Shown here: one piece after another, positions 1-11,925 of the stretch
Layout of the letters: every line of letters starts with the position of its first letter
Numbering within the stretch: the stretch's first letter is position 1
From: Cryptomeria japonica
Lineage: Eukaryota > Streptophyta > Pinopsida > Cupressales > Cupressaceae
Length of the DNA: 64,000 nucleotides
NCBI RefSeq assembly: GCF_030272615.1
Contig: NC_081412.1
Span: 139,502,747-139,566,746 of the forward strand
Reading direction: 5' to 3'
Notes under the pieces: generated by a model
Seen by the model: the letters and a program-made list of their open reading frames with translations, nothing else
Database searches by the model: none
Told to the model about the DNA's origin: nothing
Program-made: the position numbers and the translations under genes

Positions 1-3000
1 CGTTTGCAGCTCTTATCTCTCTCGCATCTGGATTATATCTTTTTGAGCATTCTAGTACCAAATCTGTACATTGAATTGATATGGGAAAACATGCTGCTTC
101 AATCAAGCCGCTTCTTGCCACTCTACAAGACAATTTTGATTTGTCACCTTCCATGAAGAACTTTTTGATCTCCTGCAAATTTATGTGCCCAATCTTGGTA
201 TCATGAACCTCTGGAATCATGGTGGTGATCATCGGGGCATACTCATGCTCTTGAGCCTTGTATTTCATGATGATGTGTTTTGCAGATTCTTATATTGAAA
301 ACTGTTTGTAATATGTGAGTGAAATGCTTTAATAACTGGTTTGAACTTTGAATTTCAAATTTGTATTATCCTGCTTCAACCTTCTAGAGCATCCTCCTTT
401 CAAGACTGCATAGACTCGCTTATCTTTCTACAGCTTGTCGACGTATCTTCTTTGTCAAACACATCAAGTGTTAAGTCTCTGCTCCTTATGTGTGGATATT
501 TGAGGGACGTTGTCAAACAACTCACAGCCTCCCTTTTTTTTTATACACCTCCATATTTTGCATATAAGTTTACTAAATCATTTCGACTCATAACATCTGC
601 TAAAAACATTTTGTGCATATCTTGCAATCACTGCGATATATGCATTTCATTCGCTGAGACGACATCTCCTCAAGGCATGTTGTGGGAGCAAGGAGATTTC
701 TGGCAGAAAATCATGGAATTCGCTTGTAGGCTAGCGGAATACTTAGTTCATTTGCTTTTCTAACATCTTATCAACATACCCAACATCTTCAATACCTGCG
801 AGTGGTCTTCAATACCTGAGACTGGAGTTAGAGAGCACGATAGCATGCATATCTATCGGCATGCAAAGCAAATGTTAATAGGTAGTTATAAAACGACTTC
901 AGCCTTCCTTCCTGGCCACGTGGTAAGTTCCTTCCGCCAACTGCGGTTTCAGGCGAGCTTGGTGGTGCGATTTTCCAGTTAGAAAGGTATCGGCATGTTG
1001 ATCAACTTTGCCAAGTTGCCGATAACAACCAAAACATGACTTAAAACTGTAAGTTGGTTGCTGATATTTATATTCGGCTTGTTTATCCTTTTGGTCAACT
1101 TACCGATATCTTTCATGCATAAGTGAGTTTGATGCAGTTACCGATTTGAATGGAGAGATAACTTCGGGTTTGAATGCAAATTGAATACTTCAGCATACGT
1201 ATCGGCCAAGGCATTGCAACTACAAAAATTGATAAAAATCTGCAAATGTACATTCCTGAATGAATCGAAGAGGTGTTGAATCATTGGGCAGTCAAGAGTC
1301 GATACGTAACATGAATCTGCCGCCCAGTTGGGAAGAATGTTCAACGTAGCGACTCCACTGCTAGCCCGAGAGTAAGAGTCAACAAGCATTGGACTCCAAA
1401 GAAGCCGGGTGTCAATGCTCTACATTTTCGATTCGAAGTCTTCCATTTTGACATCAGTGGAAAGAATATTGGAAAAGAATTTGGTTTTACACCCACCAAT
1501 TGCATCAACTTGAAAATTTCTAAAGACTTCTTAATTTTAACAAATCGATCTGTGCATATTCTACAATCTTTGCTTGTCATGAGACCACATTTCTTTGAGT
1601 TATGTCGCCAAACTGTCCAAGAACCATGTCTACATTGTCAAATGATTTCGATGCTTTATCTATGATTCCTCATTTTGCATACACGCCGACTGGAGCAATT
1701 CCAACAATAATATATGTGCGCTGCATTTGCTTGATCATTTTTGAAGCATGCACAACGAATCCATTTTGTGTATTTCCCTGCAATCTTTTCTTTTAGGGGA
1801 TTATGTTTCTTTTTGGTAAGTTGAGAAATAGTTTATGCACCTTAACTGTGCTTCTTCATTACGCATGTAATCACGATGTGCGAGCTATCTTCACAACTTA
1901 CGTGTGTCGGCTTGTTTATTCATTTCACCAACATGCTGATACATTTAACCAAGCGATGAGATGATTATATTTGCCAACTAGCATCTTTCATATCAAACCA
2001 CCAAGAAAGTTACCAGTTAAAGTGGATAATGGGATAAATCGAGCTTGCATAGCATTCTTTATTTCATTGGTGGGTTCTTGAAAAACCATTAATGGCCGAT
2101 AGATAGAACTCATCGAACCACTTACCTTATTCTTTGCGGCTTCCATCATTGGTTTGCATAAACATCTTCGGCAACTTAGAAGTTATTATCAAAATATCAA
2201 ATTGTTTTGAAATGATACCGGTGACTTTTAAAAGTAGCACAAGCTACCATTAAGTTTTCTTCAAATGTTTTTCGGTGCCTTCGGAAATTAGAGAAAATTT
2301 GCTGATGGATAAATGAAACTTTGGAAACATGCCACATGCAAGTATATTGGCCTTTTTTTGAAAGTAAACCAGCTCGCCGATGATGAATTTCTCACTCGAA
2401 AGTGTTTTAACAAACCTACAACTTTGCAAACTTAGGTGAACTGTCGATGATGGTGCAAATAGAATGAAATTGCCAACCTACCGCAAATACATATCGGCCC
2501 CTTCATCCTCCACTCTAACTCGTCAGTGTATCCTTCTATTGTCGAAGTTTTCCACATAGGCAGTTTCATGTATGCTTGTTAGTTGATTGAATTGGCTTAT
2601 TTTATTCTTTCTTCAGCTCAACAGTAGGCCGATTGGAGTTAACCTTCTCTTGCTATTGGCATTTGATGAACTTTCCACAACTTGTGCTAGAAACTCAAGT
2701 CAATTTGGCAATAAAGATCAATCCAACATATCTTTGTCCATACTTGGAATTGATTCCACAAGTACTTGAAAGGGAACGTTGTCTTTGAACGAGAAATGAA
2801 TATCATTTATTACTTTTGTTCGCCAACATTTCCTCTACAAACCTAAATTTGGATCACTCTGAAGACTTCGACTAAAATGGAAGATAGCCCTTTTTCAACC
2901 GTTGTACCCTCAAAAATAAATTGAAATAACCATGACCATTTGAAGATGCATGAAGACAATGAAACCACATGAAATGCATGCGAGTATCTTCCATCAACTT

Positions 3001-3298
3001 GTGAAAATTTCAATGGTTAACAATATTTTAACTTTTGTCTCCCAAAGTTAAAAATTTTCACTATTTCACAAATGGGACAAACACATATGCACACTGAAGT
3101 TGTATTTTGATGGAAACAAATACCCGAAGAGATGGGTTTTCGTCCAAATCCCCCAAATCTTCTAGAACTTGGCGATCGTGGAAGCCCAAAGCTGCTAAAA
3201 CCTTCATGCAAGCTACTGATCTGAAAATGGAGAGGTAAGAATGAGAGCAATTGTTATGAAAGTTATTTTATAACTCTCCAAGAAGTTCGATCCATTAC
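1..3298. other. Unrecognised, gene-poor flank
   Basis: No convincing gene is seen. Short open frames on both strands have no recognisable motif. Phrases such as CGGCATGTTGATCAAC, ATCGGCC and TACCGAT recur in scattered, diverged form, which suggests an old degraded repeat. No element ends or target duplications could be matched here. Confidence 0.4.
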
Positions 3299-4166
3299 AC
3301 CATTGTTGATGTGTATTTTGTACACGACCTAACACAGAATAAAATACCCAGAGGTATCTTATCCTCTCTTGAATAAAGCCTTTGAATGCTGAAGATGTCG
3401 CGAAAAGGATCAATCGGGATGACTTCAAGGTTCTTCGTTGTAGGATCTCTACATGTGGATAAGCACCAGTGGTCGTTGTGTATGCTGTTTCTTCAAGGGG
3501 CCTTACATACTTTCAGAGAAAGCTTGTCCGTGTTACTCTCTTTCCAAATGCAAGAACAGGATTTTCCTAACACTAACAGATTTTCAAAAAATGTCAAAAG
3601 ATAAGGGTTTCAAGGAAGAGATACTTAAACTATTCCTAAGAATGACTCAATGAAGACTAGACTTGATAAGATTCTACCAATTTCAGTTTCGCCAAGAAAT
3701 TACAACTCTACTAGAATTGATGCGATCTTCTAAGGGGTTTCAATAGTTTTTCAAATCATCAAGGATATAGATACTATCATAGAGATACATATCAATACTT
3801 CCAGGAATGATTGAATTCTTAATCAATCTCAAGGTTTCCAGTTGACCACTCAGTAAGAAGCTAGTGGTTTGGAATGTGAATCTTACCAAAGATCAAGCAC
3901 AACACTTAGTCTTTCAAACTTAAACTTAAATTCTATTTCAACTGAGAGTGATTCAAGAAGATAAACAATCATGAAGATAGCCACAAGTATTGCAATAAAA
4001 CACTATAACTTCAATATTTTATTGATCTCAAAGCCAAATGGACAACAATTGTTCAAAATTCTTTCTTCACTACTCAATCTTACTACACAATAACTTTCTT
4101 CTCTCTAAGCTCTCTCTCTTCTCTAACTTTTTTCTAACTATTCCCTTGAAATGAAATGAGTGAGGG

Positions 4167-4256
4167 TATATATAGCATCCTCAAATACAATGAGTGGCCC
4201 AGATCAAAAGAAGATCAACGGCTGAGATTTTGACACCTAAACCCTAATTAGGGTTT
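4167..4256 (-). promoter_or_regulatory. Distal GE-1 promoter: palindromic telo-box plus TATA
   Basis: A perfect 18-bp palindrome AAACCCTAATTAGGGTTT (4239-4256) lies 64 bp upstream, on the minus strand, of a TATATATA box (4167-4175). GE-2 has the same layout and spacing and GE-3 almost the same. AAACCCTA matches the plant telo-box promoter motif (established knowledge). The promoter sits just past the ORF stop and points to the element end, where an LTR would have its U3/R border. A TTTATT (AATAAA on minus) about 150 bp further on could serve as poly(A) signal. Confidence 0.6.
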
Positions 4257-4366
4257 GTTACAAAAAAGTCCCCATTTAGATAAACATTACTAATCCATAG
4301 CCAATAAAGAATTGGCACAAAAACCGAGGAGACATAGACCAATAGGAATTAAGCTGCCACATCATC

Positions 4367-7300
4367 TTATAACAACTTTTCATCTAGAATGTTGTTCCCT
4401 TTCCTATGTTGTTTCTTAGCATATTCAATGAATCTGGACACAATTCCCTCAATCTCAGCAATGGGAATCTCATGAAGATTCTTCATTCGTTCTTCTAAGT
4501 GAAGGACTTGATCAAAAGCAGTGAGAAGAGTTGTCTCCCATCCAGGTTCAAGTTCTTTGGTCTTCTCAATCAGGAACATAGTAGTGTACATCTGATCTCG
4601 TTGCTTATCTGTGATGAGGTTCTCCTCTTTGCAAAAGATGACCTTGACTCTCTCCTCCAACTCTTGGATGTCCACATCTGTCTCAATCTCGATCCGCCTG
4701 TCAAGAATGGTACACAATACCTCAAACACCTTATCTTGAATTGGATGAATGATACCTTCAACTCGGCTGCATCTGGTGTTGATGTCTTCAAAAAGGACCT
4801 CTTTCATCTGGAGCAGAGCTGACCACTGTAGGAGGTTATGGGTTCCTCCATCCATTATATTTTCTTGTGCCAGAATCCGTCTTGGTGTTTGTCTTATCAC
4901 TTGCAAGACAGGAATGATAACATCTCTAGTGTGAGTGAATGCAGCTACAGTTATCATTAGATTATGGATAATCTCAAGGACCTGGATAGCTCGATGAACT
5001 GTCTTCATCATTCTTGTTGCAAATTCAATGGCTACCGTGTGGGATTTATCAATCCAAGAGCTCATAAGCTGAAAGGGCTGATTAAGATGACTAAAATAGT
5101 TCCTCCAAGCACTGACCTGCCTTTCAAGCTTCTTATTCTTTTCCATTTCTTCTTTGAGTTTATCTTTAAGTGCTTCAAATGAATCAATTGCTTCTTCCAT
5201 CGCTTGTTCAGAGGTAAGTGGACCAAGCTCAAATGTTTCTAGGTCATACTCATCTGCAAGAATCTCATCCTCATATTTGTCCACCACTGGTGTAGCTACC
5301 TGTACTTTCCTGGATCCTGTCTCATCTCTAATTACCTTAGACATCTTTGTGGCCTTCTTCTTCTCCATTACCTCATGAGAATTTCCTATAAGGCTTTCCA
5401 AGTCAAACACATCTTCTCCCTCTTCAACCACAACTACCCTTGTCAGTCTCTCTTTCAGCCAATCAGGAATGGCAGATCTTGTTTCCCTCACTTGTATTTC
5501 TTTAGGTAGTGGCTTGTCTTCCCGGAAAGGAGATGTTGCTTCATCATCGTTCTTTTCTTCGTGTTGCTCATTAGCATCAACTTGGGGAGATTGACTTGAT
5601 GAATGTTGAGGCGTCTATCCTTTCTCTTGCTTATCATTTTGTACCATGGATTCCATAGACTCATCAACTTCATATACTATCTGCCTCTGATCTTCCCCTT
5701 GACTCACCTCCTTTTCATGCCTGGAAGATGTGCTTCGTGGGTGATCAGGGTTTGTTTTTTGCTTCTTCTTGGAAGGTTCTTTCTTCTCAGGTCCTTCTTT
5801 CCTCTTTGAGCCTTTGGAATGAGAAGTATTCTCACTCATGCTTGCTTCTCCTTCTTCTAGTCTTGCCTCCAAAGTAAATGTCATTGATACATTCTGCTCC
5901 TTCAACTTTTGATGTTGTACATCCACCCATTTGTGAGTGCAGTGCAGGATAAAACGGGAGCCATCAAAGCTCTCAAGTCTAAAACCTCGGGTTCATTCCA
6001 ATCTATCTTCACTTCTTTGTCCTCTTTCTCATAGGACGACTGGAGGTATCTACCATTATCCTGGGCTTGATCGGCTACTCTATAAACTTTGCATTTCCTA
6101 ATAAGATATAAGGGTAGCCTGGAATGCATCTTTCTTTTAACCTCTAAATCACCTGGGAGATTCATCCAAAAGTCCTCCACCTGAAACTCATGCTTGTACT
6201 TTCTACCGACTGTCTCCTCCATATAACCATGAGGATCAAAATTCTCTCACGAGGCAAAGGATGTGAATGAGTATAAGGATAATTCCTTCTCTGCATCTTT
6301 CGTGGCTTGAGTATTAGGACACACCTCAACTGAATTCCCTAGTATGATGGGCACGGGAATTCCATTTCCATGCTTGTGTCTGGATGCCTTCGCATAAGCT
6401 ACCAACTGTCTAGTCACCTCAAGTAGTACTATCCTGTCTGTTGGGTATCTTGGCAACATGTAAGGTGGTGAAGGACACCCGTGAACTCTAATGTATGTGA
6501 ACTTTTGAAACTAGATGAACCATGCGCCAAACTTCTTCACAAGCTCTTGTGCATCCAGAGACAGTCGATTGTGGATTCCTCCTTGCAATATCCTAGTAAT
6601 GTTCATCGTGAAGGTGTCATTGACTAACTTGTAGTCACTTCTAGGCGGATGATGCAGATGAACATAAGAATCACAAGCCCTTATTTCTTCGGGTCCTCTT
6701 CCAATCACTCCTCTGTGAGGTAGCCCTGCATATTCGAAACTCCTGATCAAGGCATATATAACATATGAGCTCATGTGGAACAATTTGGTGGGTCTTAGCC
6801 TTCTTAACTGTACGTCCAAACAATTGCTAATGATTTTGGCCCAATGAAGTATTCCTTTTCCTTGAACTATCACTTGTATGAAGAAGAACATCCACATTTC
6901 GAAGAAGAAGGCTTGAGAAGCACCTGTAACTCGATTGAGCAAAGTTATCAAGTCTCTATATTCCTCCTGAAAGTCGATCCTATGTGGTGTATTGGGAATC
7001 TTGTTCAGACGAGGCCGACTTTTGAGCAGCCAATTCTTATTAATGAAGTTCAAACAAGACTCGGGATCATCTTCATAAATCGACCTTGCTCCTTCTAAGC
7101 TTTTGTAAATCATGTCTTTATGGTCCGGAAGATGAAGAGCTTCGCCTATAGCTTCCTCTGAAAGGTAGGCTAGGATGTTCCCGTCTTTGGTTACAATCGT
7201 CCTTGATTGTGAGTCATAGTGGCGGGCACACTCGATCATCAACTCATGACACTTGACTGCGGGAGGGAAACCTGCCGCCTTGATGATGCCACTCTCAATC

Positions 7301-7494
7301 ATCCTCCTTGCAACAGGTGATGGCTTGCCAATGTAGGGGACCTCTCGAAACTTCTTCACATTGAAGTTTCCTAAGTTGGTGTCTCCAATATTACTCCACT
7401 TGGACACGATCCTGGTCTCCAATTCGTCGCTTCTCTGATCTTCCTTGATGAGAGTCTGCTGGCTAGTAGATCCTCCGGCTTTGGGGGTCGTCAT
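4367..7494 (-). pseudogene. Broken GE-1 copy of the long GE ORF
   Basis: This is collinear with the intact GE-2 ORF at 15095-18316. It begins with MTTPKAGG (ATG at 7494) and ends NILDEKLL. The reading frame is cut by in-frame stops near 6508-6510 (FI*F), 6246 (S*E) and 5614 (G*T), and by a frameshift near 5940. About 30 residues present in GE-2 between the SH(L/I)N(Q/E)P and WI/MD(K/R)SHTVAI blocks are missing. Where GE-2 can be compared, each stop is explained by one C-to-T change (CAG to TAG, CGA to TGA). Many differences from GE-2 are conservative (I/V, K/R, D/E), as expected if the protein was under constraint before this copy decayed. A leader intron is inferred upstream (donor GAG/GTATG at 7735, acceptor TGTAG at 7502). 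Confidence 0.85.
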
Positions 7495-8017
7495 TTGATG
7501 CCTACACAAAAGATTAAAGTTAGTCTTTGAGCATCATACCTTAAAGCATGGAACTTAAGACCTTTCGAGGGAATAGTTCAAAACATTTATTTGAAAATGA
7601 CATGATAACTCAAGAATTACGAATTTTCAAATTATGAATGAAAATCAGATTGCACAAAACTTAGATTTTCAAAGGATTGCTATGAGATCAAAACAAGTCT
7701 TGAATATAAACTTCAAAAGTTTAATTCTTCATACCTCCTTTGAAAGCTTAACTATCAACATTGGAAAAAATGAAGAAAGAAGATCAGACTTTGCTGGATA
7801 AGGATTGAATTGCTGGCCTTCTTGGATGAATTATGTCTTAATTAACCTTCAAAAAGCTTCACCCTCCACTAGCTTTTCAAAATTTGGAAATTATCCTTCA
7901 AGCAACTTCAAAATCTGGAAATTTAGCCTCCAATCTGCTGGGATTCGCTCCTTTCATCTGCTCCTCAAATTCGCATAAGAAGGAATGAATGAATGATTTT
8001 GAAAATGCTACAACACT

Positions 8018-8032
8018 CCTCCATTATATAGG
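8018..8032 (-). promoter_or_regulatory. TATA box upstream of the GE-1 ORF
   Basis: CCCTATATAATGGAGG on the minus strand lies about 530 bp upstream of the ORF start, next to a GAGCGCC motif. GE-2 has the equivalent GCTATATAAGG next to AAAGCGC in the same place (about 18935-18944). The conserved position suggests the promoter of the ORF transcript; the start site itself is not known. Confidence 0.5.
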
Positions 8033-8362
8033 GCGCTCACCCTAATTAAGCATAAGGCCGACATAGAAAATAAGGCAAAAATAAAATAAAAACCACTAAA
8101 AAGGAGGCCGACTTGCTTGTAAAGGCAAGTAAATATGTTTTGAGCGCTCACCTTTATATTTTAAATTTTAAAATTGATTTTGATGCCTTCAAGGTGGATT
8201 TTTCAATTATTTCAAGGCCTAAAAATTAATTAATTAAATTGCAAATGCTTTAATTCATGCGAATTTAATTCAACCTCCCAAATGTCTTGAATTTGGCAAA
8301 TTTGGAGAAATTTTTAGGAATATGGAGGTTTGATTGAGGTTTAATGAAGCTTCCTAATGACT

Positions 8363-11300
8363 TCGCCCTGGACCCTCTGGAAGGGTTAGGAGCGATTTTT
8401 TCAATTTGGTCCTGAATCTCTCATTTCTTGACTCCAAAATCTCCTGGAAGGTGAGTTCATGCGTGCTTTGGCCTACTCCAAGTCTTGTATTCTGAATTTA
8501 TATCATTTTTCATGTAGGAATTAGGTGAAAATGTGAATTTCGCCATGGACCGTCTGGAAGGGTCAGGAGCAATTTTTGCTTATTAGGTCAAAATTCACCT
8601 TAATTTGATCATTGACCTCTTCCAAGGCAATCTCCAAGGTTTATTTCTCTCCATCACTGGGTTAGCTCATCAAAATTTTGAAGGAAATATTGTATTTTTG
8701 GGAATTTCGCCCTAGACCCTTTGGAAGGGTCGGGAGCGAAATTCTCTCCTGAGCTCAAAATCCTCATTTTTGTAAGTCCAAAACCTCACCAAGGCTTTCC
8801 AAATGGCATCTTTTACTGAGGTCCAGGCTTAGTCTCACTCAAATCTTGGAGAAAAAGGTGAATTTAGGGTTTTTTGCCCTGGACCCTCTGGAAGGGTCAG
8901 GAGCGATTTTTCCTCCTTAAGCTTACTCCTTCATCAGCTTTTGTTGAATTTTTCACTCATGGCTAGGCAATGTTCTTCCTCATTCACTCCAACTAAGTTT
9001 GGCTTGTTCTTGCAAGGTAAAATAGGGGTTTTTTAGATTTTCGCCCTGGACCCTCTGGAAGGGTCAGGAGCGACTTTCCCTCTCTGACCTAGAATCGTCA
9101 ACTTTTGAAACAAACAATTACTCATCAATGGTCTTAAAGGTCATTTCCACCTTGGTGTATCCTTGCCTTAGCACAAACTTAAAAGGAATAAGTTGATTTT
9201 ATGATTTTCGCCCTGGACCCTCTGGAAGGGTCAGGAGCGAATTTTGAGTTTTAGGCCTATTCCTTCATGCTTTTTAACTTCAAATCACTTCTAAGGCATA
9301 GAACATCATGCCTCTCTCCCATCCAAGTCCTGAAAAGCGAAATCTTGTCTTAAATTTGCAAGAAAAAGGGAGAATTTAGAAATTTCGCCCTGGACCCTCT
9401 GGAAGGGTCAGGAGCGAATTTCTTCCTTGGCTTCAAAACTTGTATTCATGGCAATCCATTTCCACTCTAAGGCAATCCAAATGCCTTCTCATACCCATGC
9501 CTAAGCTTAGCTTTGTCCAAACTTTGGAAGAAAAGACAGGTTTTAGGATTTTCGCCCTGGACCCTCTAGAAGGGTCTGGCTCGAAAATCCTTTTCTAGGC
9601 TTGGTTGCTTCCTCTTGACTATCTCAATTATCTTCAAAGGGCAAAACATACCTTCTCACACCCATTCAAGCCATAAAATCTAAAAAGTTGCCTTGTCCTT
9701 GCAAGAAAACAGGTGTTTTTTAGGAATTTCGCTCTGGACCCTCTGGAAGGGTCAGGAGCGAAATTCACAATTGTGCTCAATTCCTTCACCTCTTGATAAT
9801 TTCTTCCAACCTCAACATATTCCTAGGGACAATTCCTTCTATGTTTCACCTTATCCCTTATTTGACTTAGCAAAATTTGATAGTAAAGAGTGTTTTTGAG
9901 AAAATTCGCTTTGGACCCTTTGGAAGGGTCAGGAGCGATTTTCACCATTTTGACCAAAATCTTTCATTTTCTACCTCGAAACTTCTTTGCTAAGTGGGAT
10001 TTCATCTTGCACTATGCTAGGAATAGGATTTCATGTCCAAGAAAGGTTAAAAATGAGTTTATAAGGAATTTCGCTCTGGACCCTTTGAAAGGGTCAAGAG
10101 CGAAATTGCCTTTCTTGGCTAAAATCTCCATCACTCAATGCTATCAAACACTTCTCAAAGCAAGATCATGTCCATTCCTCTTTTCAACATGCTTTGGGCA
10201 CTTCAATTCAACTAAACCAAGCAAGAAATACCTCCTATAAAGTTTTTCGCCCTGGACCCTCTGGAAGGGTCAGGAGCGAATTCCTCAATTTAGGCTCAAT
10301 TCAATCATCATTTCAAGTTGATTTTACCTCTCAGGAAAAAAAACACTACTCCTTCATCCATGCCAAGCTTGACTAGATTTTTGCAAAAAATAGAAGGATT
10401 TGAAAATTTTCGCCCTGGACCCTTTGGAAGGGTCAGGAGCGAATTCCCTCTTTTGGGCAAAATCCTTCATTTCTTCATGACTTCCAAACATATCTAAAGG
10501 TTTCATCCTGCTCATTCTTCCTTTCATGATGCCTTAGGCTCCTCAATTTGATCAAACAACGCAATAAATGTCTCCTATAAACATTTTCGCCTTGGACCCT
10601 CTGGAAGGGTCAGGAGCGAAAATTAGGTTTTAAGCAAAATCCTTCATTCTTCAAAGTTGAAACTCCTTCAAGAGGCAAAAGGGAGTTGTCCTTGTTTCAT
10701 TCATGCCCAAAACTTGACCTTTTTCATTGCAAGATGAGAGCTATTCAAAATTTCACTCTGGACCCTCTGGAAGGGTCAGGAGCGAAAATTACCTTCCTTG
10801 TCCAAAATTCTTCATTTTGCATGCTTCCAAATCTTCAATTGTATCAAATGATGTCCAATCTTCATTCCAAGAGACCCTGCACATAAAAAAATTAGCCAAA
10901 ATTAGTGACAAATAAGCTCAAATAAGATTTTCGCTATGGACCCTCTGGAAGGGTCAGGAGCGAAATTTTCATTCCAGGCTAAACTGCTCAGTCTTTAAGT
11001 TTCAAACCATTTCACAAGGGAAGGTTAGATCATTTTCAAGGCCAGGAACTGGATTGCAAGTCGACTCAAAGCAAGAAATTGTATTTAGGATGAAATTCGC
11101 TCTGGACCCTTTGGAAGGGTCAGGAGCGAAAATCCTCTTTCAGGCATCATCTTGCTCTCCAAAATCGATCAAATCCCTCTCTAGGCAAGAACACATAAAT
11201 TCATCTTCAAACATGTCAAAACTTAGCCAAAACTGTGAAGGAAATCCAGTTTACAAAGATTTTCGCTCTGGACCCTTTGGAAGGGTCAGGAGCGAAAATC

Positions 11301-11461
11301 AAGCTTTGAGCTTAATTCTTGACCTTTTAAACTCCAAATTTCCCTAAGAGGTAAGCAAAGACCTTCCTTCATGCATCCCCATCAAAATCCTGTCTTTCAT
11401 CAAGCGAAAATGAGAGCTTTTCAAAATTTCGCTCTGGACCCTCTGGAAGGGTCAGGAGCAA
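8363..11461. repeat. Hairpin array A: 19 units, about 170-bp period
   Basis: A 33-nt hairpin recurs 19 times, starting near 8363, 8540, 8707, 8875, 9041, 9208, 9385, 9552, 9729, 9906, 10071, 10247, 10410, 10587, 10753, 10931, 11097, 11263 and 11429 (mean spacing 170 bp). Typical arms are TCGCTCTGGACCCTT and AAGGGTCAGGAGCGA around a TGG loop; 13 of 15 positions pair. The roughly 137-bp spacers are far more diverged than the hairpin, with only weak common phrases (caaggcaa, catgcc, cttgac). Open frames through the array spell FALDPLEGSGAK-like peptides, but they follow from the repeat and stop within one or two units. Confidence 0.95.
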
Positions 11462-11925
11462 AAATTAGGTTTCCAGGCTAGATATTACCTTGATTCACTT
11501 CATTCTCCCTTTAACTTAACCAAATCAACTCCCTTTCTTCACTGACTATGCTTAGCTGACTCAGACTCAGAAACAAACAGGACCTTACCAAGAAAGACCT
11601 TCCTTCAATCTAGACCTGACCTGAGACCTATTCATCTTGTCTCTGACCTAACCAATTTGACTCTCCTGAAAGGCATGTTTCATTCTGGCAATCTTGAATC
11701 CTCAGGCAGATGACTAACAATTCCCCAAAATTTGGCTAGACTTAGCTTGAAAAAAAAAAACAAGCTTCCAAGGTTTAGCCCTAATCCAGCGAGCCCAGGC
11801 AGACCACTCACTCACTCAAAATCCTAAAAGCAGAGAGAAAAACAAGCAAAGAGAAAGCAAAACCAAAACAAAAGAGGGGGTCCCCATTCTAATGGGGCGA
11901 TGTGTGAAATGGTCACAACAACCAT

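Larger units (their letters stand above)
3304..11920 (-). mobile_element. Giant LTR-like element GE-1 (8.6 kb, 5-bp TSD ACCAT)
   Basis: The element begins TGTTGATGTG and ends GGTCACAACA, and ACCAT is directly repeated at 3299-3303 and 11921-11925. TG...CA ends with a 5-bp duplication are the signature of LTR-retrotransposon integrase, yet no second LTR, primer site, gag or pol is present. Read on the minus strand it contains a terminal stem-loop (CCCCATT/AATGGGG, 11882-11897, ending 23 bp from the terminus), a hairpin array, a TATA box, a leader intron, a broken long ORF and a second promoter followed by AATAAA. A giant solo LTR with an ORF in its U3 is the leading reading; a DNA element with short inverted ends is the alternative. 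The boundaries are very secure and the class is inferred. Confidence 0.85.

Noticed and set aside
341..763. 140-codon plus-strand frame as a gene
   Set aside because: No motif, no splice context and the surroundings look like degraded repeat.
9693..11347. Open frames with repeated FALDPLEGSGAK, SGPFGRVRSEN or LWTLWKGQERN peptides as a repeat protein
   Set aside because: The peptides are the three frames of the DNA hairpin; frames stop after one or two units and no frame is kept through the array.
8363..11461. CRISPR-like appearance of a short palindromic repeat with regular spacers
   Set aside because: Spacers are about 137 bp, weakly related to each other, and the setting is a eukaryotic transposable element with no cas genes.
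3304..11920. GE elements as classical TIR DNA transposons
   Set aside because: Inverted identity at the ends is only about 5 bp (TGTTG/CAACA), the TSD is 5 bp, and TATA-AATAAA near one end fits an LTR better. Not fully excluded.
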